From Emticicia oligotrophica DSM 17448 (lineage in GTDB: Bacteria; Bacteroidota; Bacteroidia; Cytophagales; Spirosomataceae), in the NCBI RefSeq assembly GCF_000263195.1, contig NC_018748.1, positions 1,488,001-1,552,000 of the forward strand: a DNA stretch of 64,000 nucleotides. Reading direction: 5' to 3'. Positions 17,750 through 25,367 of this stretch are shown here, one piece after another. The position numbers and the translations under genes were made by a program. How positions within the stretch are numbered: the stretch's first letter is position 1; each line of letters starts with the position of its first letter. The notes beneath the pieces are model-generated. The model did not search any database and was not told where the DNA came from. It worked only from the letters and a program-made list of their open reading frames with translations.

Positions 17750-18886
17750 TTATTCATTAATATTTATACCTAATTCTTTAAATACTTCTTCGGCAGCATG
17801 AGTAGCTTCATTAGCAGCAGGAAGGCCACAATACAAGGCAGATTGCATGATTACCTCCTTGATTTCATCAACCGTTACACCATTATTGAAGGCTGCTCTT
17901 ACGTGCATTTTAAATTCAGTTTGACGGTTCAAAGCAATTAGCATCGCCATGGTTATCAAGCTTCTATTGTGCTTTGATAAATTTGGTCGAGTCCAAACTT
18001 CACCCCAAGCATAATTTGTAATAAACGATTGAAAATCAGCATTAAAAGAGTTTATTTTACTATTCGCACGATCAACATGAGCGTTTCCTAAAACGGTTCT
18101 ACGTACGTGCATCCCTTTGTCAAAGGTTGACTGGCCTGTAAAAAAATCAATTAAAACTTTGGCATATTCTTGGGGTAATTCGGTAGCGGCTAAATGTCTG
18201 GCATGAAGCACTTTAAGTGTAGCATTTGGAATATTTGCTACTAAAAACTCAGCTTGTTCAACATTCGTAACAGGGTCTTCATCGCCAGTGATTACTAAGG
18301 TTTCAACACGCAAGTTTTGAAGCTGATTTCGAAAATCGGCATCACGAATGGCACAACAGCAATTTGAATATCCTTGCACATCGCTACGTAAAAACATGGC
18401 GTGGGTTTGGGCAACTCTTTCTGGATTTTGTTTGCGAAAATCTTCGGTAAACCAACGCTCCATCGTGTCATCAACAATAGCTTGCATACCATTCTTGGAA
18501 ATAGTTTCGATTCGGCCATTCCAACGCTCATCATTGCCAATTTTTGCACCTGTATTGCTCAAAACTATCTTTTTGAAGCGATTGGGATGATTTAGTCCAA
18601 GATATTGACCAATCAAACCACCCATCGAAAGACCGCAATAGTAGGCAGTTTCGATATTTAGGTCATCCATTAGGTTGATGATATCTTTTCCTAAAAGCTC
18701 GATTGTATATCCCTCCATACTGATATCATTCTTTGAACTTCCATGTCCACGCGTATCGTATTGCAAGACTCTGAAATAAGGTAGTAAGTAGGGTATTAGT
18801 TCATCCCACATCATCATTTCCGAACCTAATGAGTTTGAGAAAATCAGTACGGGGCTGTTCGGAGTGCCTTGTATTTTGTAGTTCAT
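17750..18886 (-). CDS. pcaL: Fused 3-oxoadipate enol-lactonase / 4-carboxymuconolactone decarboxylase
   Basis: 378-residue two-domain enzyme for two steps of the protocatechuate branch. Residues 1 to about 250 are an alpha/beta hydrolase (PcaD) with nucleophile Ser87 in GLSMGG, Asp204 in GDEDPVT and His231 in ARHLAATE. Residues about 258-375 are a carboxymuconolactone decarboxylase domain (PcaC) with RRTVLGNAHVDRA, YAWGEVWTRPNLSKHNRSLITMA (split across about 292-314) and ALYCGLPAANEA. This PcaD-PcaC fusion is known as PcaL in actinobacteria. It lies between pcaB and pobA. Both active sites appear intact. Confidence 0.94.
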   Translation of the reverse strand: MNYKIQGTPNSPVLIFSNSLGSEMMMWDELIPYLLPYFRVLQYDTRGHGSSKNDISMEGYTIELLGKDIINLMDDLNIETAYYCGLSMGGLIGQYLGLNHPNRFKKIVLSNTGAKIGNDERWNGRIETISKNGMQAIVDDTMERWFTEDFRKQNPERVAQTHAMFLRSDVQGYSNCCCAIRDADFRNQLQNLRVETLVITGDEDPVTNVEQAEFLVANIPNATLKVLHARHLAATELPQEYAKVLIDFFTGQSTFDKGMHVRRTVLGNAHVDRANSKINSFNADFQSFITNYAWGEVWTRPNLSKHNRSLITMAMLIALNRQTEFKMHVRAAFNNGVTVDEIKEVIMQSALYCGLPAANEATHAAEEVFKELGININE

Positions 18887-18900
18887 ATTTTTTATCTTTT

Positions 18901-18933
18901 ACCTTTGTCAAAGTTTTGAACTTTGACAAAGGT
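18901..18933. repeat. Perfect palindrome in the pcaB-pcaL gap
   Basis: Perfect 15-bp arms (ACCTTTGTCAAAGTT) around TTG fill almost the whole 47-bp gap between pcaB and pcaL. Placed inside an operon, it is unlikely to be a full terminator; it may tune expression or protect mRNA ends. Confidence 0.6.
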
Positions 18934-20235
18934 TTAATTCAAAATCTCATCAATCATTTCCAAACTATTACCAATTGAGTTTTCGGGTTTGAATAATGCT
19001 TCTAAATTGGGTAAATCAATATTCATTTCTTCAAGTATTTCTTTCAAATGTTTTTGCTGCGAAATAGCTGATTTACAGGCCTTTTCAACCAATTCGTGAG
19101 CATTAATTTTACCTATTTTTGTAGCTAAAGCCAGCGAAACATTTTCGGCATAAATTAAACCTTTGGTAAGTTCGAGATTGAGTAACATTCGCTGTCTATC
19201 TACTTCTAAACTTTCCATTAACTCAATAGCTCGCTCAATACTTCCCGCAGTTAGGAGCATAATTTCGCTTAAAACCTCCCATTCAGCATGCCATAATCCA
19301 GCCGAACGCTCATGCTCTTGAGGCATCGCCGAATACAAACTTGCCACCAAATGCGGCACCCTTGCGGCATTAGCAATAATAGCCGCACAAGTAACAGGAT
19401 TACGTTTGTGTGGCATCGTGCTTGACCCTCCTTTTCCCTCACCAGCTCCTTCGAAAACCTCTGCAATTTCGGTTTGCATAAGCAATGAAATATCCTTCGC
19501 CATTTTACCCAATGATTGATTCAGTAAGGCAAAAACCGAAGCCGCCTCAACTAAAGTATCACGATTAGATTGCCAAGAAAAGGCAGGTTTTAAATCTAAT
19601 ATATTGGCCAAACTCAGTTGCACTGACTTTGAAATATTAGCATTCCCACTTCCTACGGCTCCTACTAATTGAAGCATTAAAGCCCGCTTTTGTGTACTTT
19701 TTAGGCGGTCTTTACTACGTGAGATACTTTGTAGCCAACCTGCCGTTTTCAGTCCAAATGTAATGGGTCGAGCTTGTTGTAATAATGTTCGGCCAATCAT
19801 CAATGTTTCTCGATGTTTTTTCGTGAGGTCGGTAAGAAGTTCTTGAAGGATTACTAATTTATCGTTGAGCCAGTACCAATATTCCTGCATTTGCAAAACA
19901 GTAGCAGTATCAACCACATCTTGGCTAGTTGCTCCTAAATGCACATACTTCGATGCCTCAACATCGTTATTTTTTACGATTCGAGTGAGCTGCTTTACCA
20001 AAGGAATAGCGGCATTCCCCCCTAATTTTATTTCGGATTTGAGCTTATCAATATCTATAAAATCGACTTGACAACAAGTATCAATAATTTCGGCCGATTG
20101 CAAAGGAATAATATCATTCTCAGCTTGAGCAAGAGCCAAAGCTCCTTCAAAACGCAACATTTGGGCAATTGTTTGGCGTTCGGAGAGAAGGTTATTTATA
20201 TCCTTTGAATAAAAATACTCGGAGTATAAAGACAT
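18934..20235 (-). CDS. pcaB: 3-carboxy-cis,cis-muconate cycloisomerase
   Basis: Fumarase/aspartase superfamily enzyme (433 residues) that lactonises 3-carboxymuconate. The superfamily signature GSSTMPHKRNP (about residues 267-277) and the TSQDVVDTA block (about 104-112) are present, as is the N-terminal MLRFEGALALAQAE. Adenylosuccinate lyase is the nearest paralogue, but the TSQDVVDTATVLQM wording and the pca context settle it. It is the third gene of the operon, followed by a long palindrome. Confidence 0.93.
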   Translation of the reverse strand: MSLYSEYFYSKDINNLLSERQTIAQMLRFEGALALAQAENDIIPLQSAEIIDTCCQVDFIDIDKLKSEIKLGGNAAIPLVKQLTRIVKNNDVEASKYVHLGATSQDVVDTATVLQMQEYWYWLNDKLVILQELLTDLTKKHRETLMIGRTLLQQARPITFGLKTAGWLQSISRSKDRLKSTQKRALMLQLVGAVGSGNANISKSVQLSLANILDLKPAFSWQSNRDTLVEAASVFALLNQSLGKMAKDISLLMQTEIAEVFEGAGEGKGGSSTMPHKRNPVTCAAIIANAARVPHLVASLYSAMPQEHERSAGLWHAEWEVLSEIMLLTAGSIERAIELMESLEVDRQRMLLNLELTKGLIYAENVSLALATKIGKINAHELVEKACKSAISQQKHLKEILEEMNIDLPNLEALFKPENSIGNSLEMIDEILN

Positions 20236-20240
20236 TTTTA

Positions 20241-20268
20241 ATTTACGATTTTTGATTTACGATTTACG
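20241..20268. repeat. Heptanucleotide repeats in the pcaG-pcaB gap
   Basis: Four consecutive heptamers ATTTACG, ATTTTTG, ATTTACG, ATTTACG. Related heptamers occur in the two other gaps at the head of this operon (20855-20890 and 21732-21773). Confidence 0.6.
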
Positions 20269-20324
20269 AATGTAAAGCACCTTTCGAATAAACTTTTCGT
20301 CAATCGTAAGCTCGTCATTACATT

Positions 20325-20852
20325 TTATACTTCAAAAAATACAGTTTCATTTTCGCCTTGCATATAAATATTAAATTCATATTGCAATGATGAGATTTGT
20401 TGGGCAATTAGTGTATGTTTTCTATCAGCAGGAACAAGGTTTAATACCTCATCAGTTGCGTTAAGCTCATTTTCATCAGAAAAATAAATACGCGTGTATG
20501 AATGAATCAACTGACCACGCATGAAAACAATTACCGACAAATACGGAGCTTGTCCGTTGTACGATTTTGGCTTGACAGTACTAAAAATAAAGCGATTCTC
20601 AGCATCCGTTCCCGTACCAAAGCGACCAAAAAGTTGCTTTTCGCCATCATTCTGCCAAATTTCAATCATGGCATCTGGAATCACAACGCCATTTCCATCG
20701 AAAACTTTACCAATAATCGTGATAGCATTTTCAACTTCAAAAGTCTTAACCATCTGGTTACCAACTAATTGCTTGAAATCATATAAATATTGCTCAGGCG
20801 TGAGACCATAAGCAAAATATGGCCCGACGGTTTGTGAGGGAGTTTGTTTCAT
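20325..20852 (-). CDS. pcaG: Protocatechuate 3,4-dioxygenase, alpha subunit
   Basis: 175-residue alpha subunit of the intradiol ring-cleaving dioxygenase. It starts with the typical MKQTPSQTVGPYFAYGLTP and has the shared core IEIWQNDGEKQLFGRFGTG and FSTVKPKSYNGQAPYLSVIVFMRG (read in two parts). It lacks the Tyr/His iron ligands seen in the beta subunit, as expected for PcaG. It lies 79 bp after pcaH in the operon. Confidence 0.94.
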   Translation of the reverse strand: MKQTPSQTVGPYFAYGLTPEQYLYDFKQLVGNQMVKTFEVENAITIIGKVFDGNGVVIPDAMIEIWQNDGEKQLFGRFGTGTDAENRFIFSTVKPKSYNGQAPYLSVIVFMRGQLIHSYTRIYFSDENELNATDEVLNLVPADRKHTLIAQQISSLQYEFNIYMQGENETVFFEV

Positions 20853-20854
20853 TT

Positions 20855-20890
20855 TGATTTACGATTTGCGAATGACGATTTTACGATTCA
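20855..20890. repeat. Degenerate heptanucleotide repeats in the pcaH-pcaG gap
   Basis: ATTTACG, ATTTGCG, AATGACG and ATTTTACG follow one another with a near-7-nt period. Same family as the tracts at 20241 and 21732. Confidence 0.45.
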
Positions 20891-20931
20891 AAAATTGACT
20901 TTATAAACTATCATTCTTATGATTATCATTT

Positions 20932-21639
20932 TTACAAATTTTCAAAAGGGGTAGCATTATTGCCTCTCAATACAAAGTCAAAGCGATAGGCTAAGGCAAA
21001 ACTTTCTTCGGTGTTTTCTAAATCAAACTTAGAAATCAACAAATCACGGCCTTTGGGTGGTACACCCAAGAAAATCGGGTCGTATTGCAAAAGTGGGTCG
21101 CCCGGAAAATACATTTGAGTAACCAAACGATTTGTAATATTTGCCCCAAACAATGAAAAATGTATATGATTCGGACGCCAAGCATTATAGTGATTTCCCC
21201 ACGGATACGCCCCTGGCTTTATGGTATAAAACTTATAATTTCCGTCTTTGTCGGTCATACAACGCCCTGCTCCTAAGAAATTTGGGTCAAGTGGAGCATC
21301 GTGCTGGTCAACTTTATGCACATAACGTCCACAAGAATTTGCTTGCCAAATTTCGATAAGTGTATTTGGTACTGGTTGTCCGTTTTCGTTGACAACTTTA
21401 CCAAAAACCTTGATTCTCTCGCCTAAAGGTTCACCATTTTTGATAGAATTTTTTGTAAGGTCATGATCGAGTGGACCTAAATTAAAATCTCCGAAAACTG
21501 GGCCAGTTAACTCCGAAAGCGATTGTTTGATAACCACCAAAGGCTTAGTTGGAGCTCTGAGAATCGTTGATTTATAATCTGGAAATAGTTTTGGAGGATG
21601 AACTTCCAAATCTAGGGGGTTGTAGATGATGTTGCTCAT
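20932..21639 (-). CDS. pcaH: Protocatechuate 3,4-dioxygenase, beta subunit
   Basis: Catalytic subunit (235 residues) that opens protocatechuate between C3 and C4 with non-haem Fe(III). The four iron ligands are visible: Tyr106 in CGRYVHKVDQHD, Tyr145 in KPGAYPWG, His158 and His160 in WRPNHIHFS; their spacing equals that of the Pseudomonas enzyme shifted by two residues. The frame is open from 21720, but MSNIIYNPLD at 21639 gives the usual length and a TAnnTTTG box lies inside the longer version, so the later ATG was taken. First gene of the pca operon. Confidence 0.94.
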   Translation of the reverse strand: MSNIIYNPLDLEVHPPKLFPDYKSTILRAPTKPLVVIKQSLSELTGPVFGDFNLGPLDHDLTKNSIKNGEPLGERIKVFGKVVNENGQPVPNTLIEIWQANSCGRYVHKVDQHDAPLDPNFLGAGRCMTDKDGNYKFYTIKPGAYPWGNHYNAWRPNHIHFSLFGANITNRLVTQMYFPGDPLLQYDPIFLGVPPKGRDLLISKFDLENTEESFALAYRFDFVLRGNNATPFENL

Positions 21640-21657
21640 TGATCGAATATTTTTTAA

Positions 21658-21665
21658 CAAAAGTA
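21658..21665 (-). promoter_or_regulatory. Candidate -7 box of the pca operon (TACTTTTG)
   Basis: On the minus strand TACTTTTG matches TAnnTTTG exactly, 18 nt before the chosen pcaH ATG, giving a short leader of about 12 nt. A small palindrome TTGTACAA lies about 50 bp further upstream and could be an activator site. Inference from consensus. Confidence 0.45.
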
Positions 21666-21731
21666 TTGTATTAGTCAAAAACTTTCTTGGATAAATCAAA
21701 ATAATACTTGTACAAATCAAACATAAAATTT

Positions 21732-21773
21732 ATTTGCGATTTGGAATTTACGATTTGAGATTTTTAATTTTTA
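21732..21773. repeat. Heptanucleotide repeats between pcaH and its regulator
   Basis: Six units in exact period 7: ATTTGCG, ATTTGGA, ATTTACG, ATTTGAG, ATTTTTA, ATTTTTA. They lie in the 228-bp divergent region between pcaH and the AraC-type gene, so they could affect promoter spacing. Confidence 0.6.
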
Positions 21774-21867
21774 TCTAATAATGAATACTTTATGAATATA
21801 AATTAATATTTTAATAATAAACTACTATCTTTAATAAAGATTTTATGACGTTATTTTCAAACATTCA

Positions 21868-22740
21868 ATGAAAAAAGGATTAGTACAATTTGGGGGGCTT
21901 TACGGTGATACACAATCAGTGGTTTTTCCGAATTTTTTGCATCATGAAATGCTCGAAACTCGAAGCAAAATTTATGATTGGGAGATAAAAGAACATCTCC
22001 ATACAGAACTCTTTCAAGTTTTTTTTATTGATGAAGGAAATGGAATTTTGATTTCGGGTGAAAATGAATTAAAAATTGAAGGACCAAGTATTATTCTAAT
22101 TCCAGCGAATACCGTACATGGATTTGTTTTTCAGCCAAAGGTAATTGGTGAAGTCATTACTTTTTCGGAATCCTTTTTAGAGAATATCTTCAAAAATTCT
22201 CCCAAAATCTTGATGGAAACAATGCAACTTAAAATTTTAAATTTTGGTAAAGAAAACTCAACTTTCGACCCAATCATTCAATATAGAAAACAAATTTTAA
22301 ATGAGTTAATTGATGAAAACCCTGAAAAACGCAATGTCATTCAACTGTTATTTCAGCTTTTATTTATTCAGATTTACCGATTCAGTATCTTAGAAAAACA
22401 AGAAATTTCGGTTTCTGATAATCGAATGCTCAATTATTTCAAGGCATTTCAGAAGAATATCAAACAAACAATCACCGAAACAAAATCCGTAGAAGCTTAT
22501 GCAAAAGAATTAAATATAACGGCTGTTCATCTCAATAGAATTTGTCAGGCAATTGTCAAGAAATCGGCCTTACAAATTATTCATGAATACCTCATTGCTG
22601 AAGCAAAAAAATACCTTTTGAACACTCATTACTCTATTTCAGAAGTATCCTATTTTCTTAATTTCAAAGACCCAGCTTACTTTACACGCTTATTCAAAAA
22701 ACAAACGGGCGTTTCGCCGAGTGAGTTTAAAAAGATATAA
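21868..22740 (+). CDS. AraC family regulator, probably of the pca/pob operon
   Basis: 290-residue transcription factor. The N-terminal part (about residues 10-100) is a cupin-like effector domain (EIKEHLHTELFQVFFIDEG, then a GPSIILIPANTVHGF segment with the sensing His). The C-terminal part (about 205-290) is a double helix-turn-helix AraC domain: SVEAYAKELNITAVHLNRIC, then ISEVSYFLNFKDPAYFTRLF and the closing GVSPSEFKK. It is divergent from pcaH, the usual position of a pathway activator such as PobR or PcaQ. 4-Hydroxybenzoate or protocatechuate as effector is an inference from context. Confidence 0.88.
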   Translation: MKKGLVQFGGLYGDTQSVVFPNFLHHEMLETRSKIYDWEIKEHLHTELFQVFFIDEGNGILISGENELKIEGPSIILIPANTVHGFVFQPKVIGEVITFSESFLENIFKNSPKILMETMQLKILNFGKENSTFDPIIQYRKQILNELIDENPEKRNVIQLLFQLLFIQIYRFSILEKQEISVSDNRMLNYFKAFQKNIKQTITETKSVEAYAKELNITAVHLNRICQAIVKKSALQIIHEYLIAEAKKYLLNTHYSISEVSYFLNFKDPAYFTRLFKKQTGVSPSEFKKI

Positions 22741-22766
22741 AAAATGGCAACCGAAGTCGCCATTTT
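22741..22766. terminator. Terminator between convergent araC-type gene and hydrolase gene
   Basis: AAAATGGC pairs with GCCATTTT, extended by inner AC/GT pairs, directly after the regulator stop codon; T-rich ends on both strands. Confidence 0.65.
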
Positions 22767-22793
22767 CAATTAAGTAGAATTGTGTTTTAATGC

Positions 22794-23912
22794 TTACTCC
22801 ATAAAACCAGCTTGGGTTTTCTGACCCGTTTTTACCCAATTGCGAAGAGCATCGAAGGCTTTGCCAGTTTGTTCATTCGTAAAATTACAATGTCCTTGTC
22901 CATTGGTATATTTTACACTAAAATATTGCTGTTTACCTTGCTTCTGAAGCAAGTTTTCGTAGCTAACAATCGCCAAATCGGCTGGAATTAATTGGTCATA
23001 AATCGTATGAAGAGCCAAAGCAGGTTTATCAATGATACCCGTACGGTCATATTTATCGAACAGCGTATTTTGACTTACTGTGGCAGCCAATCGCTCAGCC
23101 TTCTGATTAACCAAAAGACTATTCGGAAATCTACCGTAAACCGTATTGGTATTATCGTAAGGGTTTCCGCCCGCTTTTTGTGCAATATCTCTCAAAACAC
23201 CTTCTCCAAATACAAGTGCAAAAGCCAAATCATCGGGTTTCATATCAAAGTGCTTGGCAAATTCTACAGCCAATAAAGAATCTTTCGCATAGATTGCTTT
23301 TTTCATCACAACTGCTTTACGAAAACCTGCTTGCATCGACATAGGCTCCTTAGGTGCTTTCGAACTATCAAAAATATCGTATAATGAGGTAGCAATTCCG
23401 GGGAAAAGCCCATTGAAAGTGGCAAACATATCAAATTCTTTGCGAGTCTGAAGATAAATTCGTCCAGCCAACGGACACATTGGTAAGCCTCCGTTATAGT
23501 TTTTTCCGAAATTTTCGAGTGTGGCTAACGTAATTCCTCCACCCATTGAGTGGCCAGTCATGAAAGTAGAATCGGGCTGACCATATTTTTTCACGAAGTA
23601 TTGACGTAAAGACTCTGTATCATCAACACCACGTGCCAAAGCCAAACCTTGATTGCCATAATCAGAAGCCGCTACGGCAAAGCCTCTTTCCAAAAAAGGA
23701 GCCATTCGCTTCGGGAAATCTGGATTTTGACTTTGTGCTGGCTTCGAACCCATAAACTCGTATCCGTGAGCATACATCACCAATTTTCCTTTCCAATTTT
23801 CAGGAAAAAGGATTTTGTATTTTGCCCCATCAATACTTCCTGTATCGGTTTTGGCAATATTTTGAGCAAAAACTACCTGCGTGAATAATAACAGAGTTAG
23901 GATTTTTTTCAT
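22794..23912 (-). CDS. Secreted alpha/beta hydrolase
   Basis: 372-residue protein with a signal peptide (MKKILTLLLFTQVVFAQ, cleavage likely after residue 16 or 17), so it acts outside the cytoplasm. An alpha/beta hydrolase fold is indicated by VMYAHGY (oxyanion region, about 45-51), nucleophile Ser122 in TGHSMGGG, an Asp in HTIYDQLIPAD (about 314) and a His in NGQGHCNFT (about 342). No specific esterase or peptidase family could be assigned. As the last gene of the second aromatic block it could release aromatic acids from plant esters; this is inference only. Confidence 0.75.
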   Translation of the reverse strand: MKKILTLLLFTQVVFAQNIAKTDTGSIDGAKYKILFPENWKGKLVMYAHGYEFMGSKPAQSQNPDFPKRMAPFLERGFAVAASDYGNQGLALARGVDDTESLRQYFVKKYGQPDSTFMTGHSMGGGITLATLENFGKNYNGGLPMCPLAGRIYLQTRKEFDMFATFNGLFPGIATSLYDIFDSSKAPKEPMSMQAGFRKAVVMKKAIYAKDSLLAVEFAKHFDMKPDDLAFALVFGEGVLRDIAQKAGGNPYDNTNTVYGRFPNSLLVNQKAERLAATVSQNTLFDKYDRTGIIDKPALALHTIYDQLIPADLAIVSYENLLQKQGKQQYFSVKYTNGQGHCNFTNEQTGKAFDALRNWVKTGQKTQAGFME

Positions 23913-24008
23913 GGTACTTTTGGTCAGTGATTTTAGCTATTAGCTCAAGGTATTTCCAAAAACTAATCGCTTATTTTGAAAGTAAGTTTTATAATAATAG
24001 GTTAGTAC

Positions 24009-24038
24009 GCAGGTCGAATCCCTAGAGATTCGACCTGC
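24009..24038. repeat. Intergenic palindrome before the MetE-like stop codon
   Basis: Arms GCAGGTCGAATC / GATTCGACCTGC with a 6-nt centre. It lies 3 nt after the MetE-like gene end on the minus strand and may act as its terminator; it is of the same long-palindrome style as 5195-5225. Confidence 0.55.
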
Positions 24039-24041
24039 AAA

Positions 24042-25145
24042 TTATGCTTCTCCCCAAACTTTTAGGGCTGTATTTACAACTAAATCTAGCTTACGCCATT
24101 GGTCGTCGTGGCTCATATCATTTCCGTGATGTGTTGAAGAAAAACCACACTGTGGACTCACACAAAGGTTTTCGAGTGGTGCATATTGTGCAGCTTCATC
24201 AATGCGTTTGCAGAGGTCGTCAATGTTTTCGAGCTCTCGTTTTTTCGATGAAACTATTCCCAAAACAACCTTTTTGTTTTTCGGCACAAAGCGAAGTGGT
24301 GCGAAATCGCCCGAACGCTCATCATCGTATTCCAATAAATAACGGTCAACATTGATTTCGTTGAAAAGAATTTCAGCAACTGGCTCATAACCACCTTCAG
24401 CAAACCAAGTGCTTCGGTAATTTCCACGGCAAAGGTGAATTCCAACTGTTAGATCAGCAGGGCGATTATCAATAACTGAATTGATAAGGGCAGCATACGT
24501 GCGTGGTAGTTCATTTGGGTCTTCACCACGTTCGGCAGCAGCAGCACGCATTTTAGGATCGCATAAGTAAGCTAAGTTTGTGTCATCTAATTGCAAATAA
24601 CGCAAACCAGCCTCATATAAATGATTAATTTCTTCACGATAAGCGGCGGCTAAATCGGCAAAGAAAACGTCCATATCAGGATATGAGTTGATGTCAATTG
24701 ATTTACGACCGCCACGAAAGTGAATCATTGTTGGCGAAGGAATGGTTACTTTTGGTGTTTGCGTAACAATTGATTTCAAGTAGTTAAAATCAGCCACCTG
24801 AATATCTTTTACGTGCTTCAATTTGCCTGTTACACTCAATACAGGTGGTTTAAAACCATCTTCTGCTACTTTTGCATTAGGGTTTGCTTCGATTCCACCA
24901 GTAACCGTCACTCCTGCCAATTCTTTCAAGAAATCGAGGTGGAAATAATCACGACGAAACTCGCCATCTGTAATGGCTTTCATGCCCGTTGCTTCCAGTT
25001 TCTTTACGGTTTCTGCAATGGCAGCATCTTCAATCACCCTTAGTTCTTCGGCCGAAATTTGACCTAATTTCCATTTATTACGATTTTCTTTCACTTCTGG
25101 GCTTCTTAATAAACTACCCACGTGGTCGGCTCTGAAATTTGACAT
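24042..25145 (-). CDS. MetE C-terminal-like (cobalamin-independent methionine synthase II) methyltransferase
   Basis: 367-residue single-barrel relative of the catalytic half of MetE; the N-terminal MetE half is absent. The zinc-site pattern is kept: His237 and Cys239 in GIHLCRGN, Glu272 in LLEYDDE and Cys333 in SPQCGFSS. It begins with FRADHVGSLLRSPEV, typical of this stand-alone family, whose members are often annotated as methionine synthase II without biochemical proof. It lies inside an aromatic catabolism block rather than with methionine genes, so a role in moving methyl groups from methoxylated aromatics is conceivable but unproven. Confidence 0.75.
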   Translation of the reverse strand: MSNFRADHVGSLLRSPEVKENRNKWKLGQISAEELRVIEDAAIAETVKKLEATGMKAITDGEFRRDYFHLDFLKELAGVTVTGGIEANPNAKVAEDGFKPPVLSVTGKLKHVKDIQVADFNYLKSIVTQTPKVTIPSPTMIHFRGGRKSIDINSYPDMDVFFADLAAAYREEINHLYEAGLRYLQLDDTNLAYLCDPKMRAAAAERGEDPNELPRTYAALINSVIDNRPADLTVGIHLCRGNYRSTWFAEGGYEPVAEILFNEINVDRYLLEYDDERSGDFAPLRFVPKNKKVVLGIVSSKKRELENIDDLCKRIDEAAQYAPLENLCVSPQCGFSSTHHGNDMSHDDQWRKLDLVVNTALKVWGEA

Positions 25146-25198
25146 TTTCTTTGACTATTTTTATGAACTAAATACAATTATTTTTGACGATAAATTAT

Positions 25199-25345
25199 GT
25201 CGTCCCTTCGGGATTCGGTTTGACATAATACTATTTTTATAATCCTATCATCCTTTCAGGATTATTAAAATGACTCAAATCTTGAAGAGATGATATGATT
25301 GTAGCTATTAAACGAGAAAATCACCTTGAATCCCGAAGGGATGCA
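25199..25345. repeat. Cluster of four REP-like units (consensus AATCyyGAArrGATGA)
   Basis: Four similar units of about 18 nt lie in the 222-bp gap between the MFS gene and the MetE-like gene: 25199-25216 and 25246-25263 on the minus strand, 25277-25295 and 25328-25345 on the plus strand. All fit AATCyyGAArrGATGA; the outer two contain the small hairpin CCCGAAGGG/CCCTTCGGG. The head-to-head arrangement makes a larger inverted structure. Confidence 0.6.
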
Positions 25346-25367
25346 ATACGAATGTTTAAATCATCTT

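Noticed and set aside
25146-25367. Riboswitch upstream of the MetE-like gene
   Set aside because: The gap is filled by REP-like units; no SAM or cobalamin riboswitch core could be recognised.
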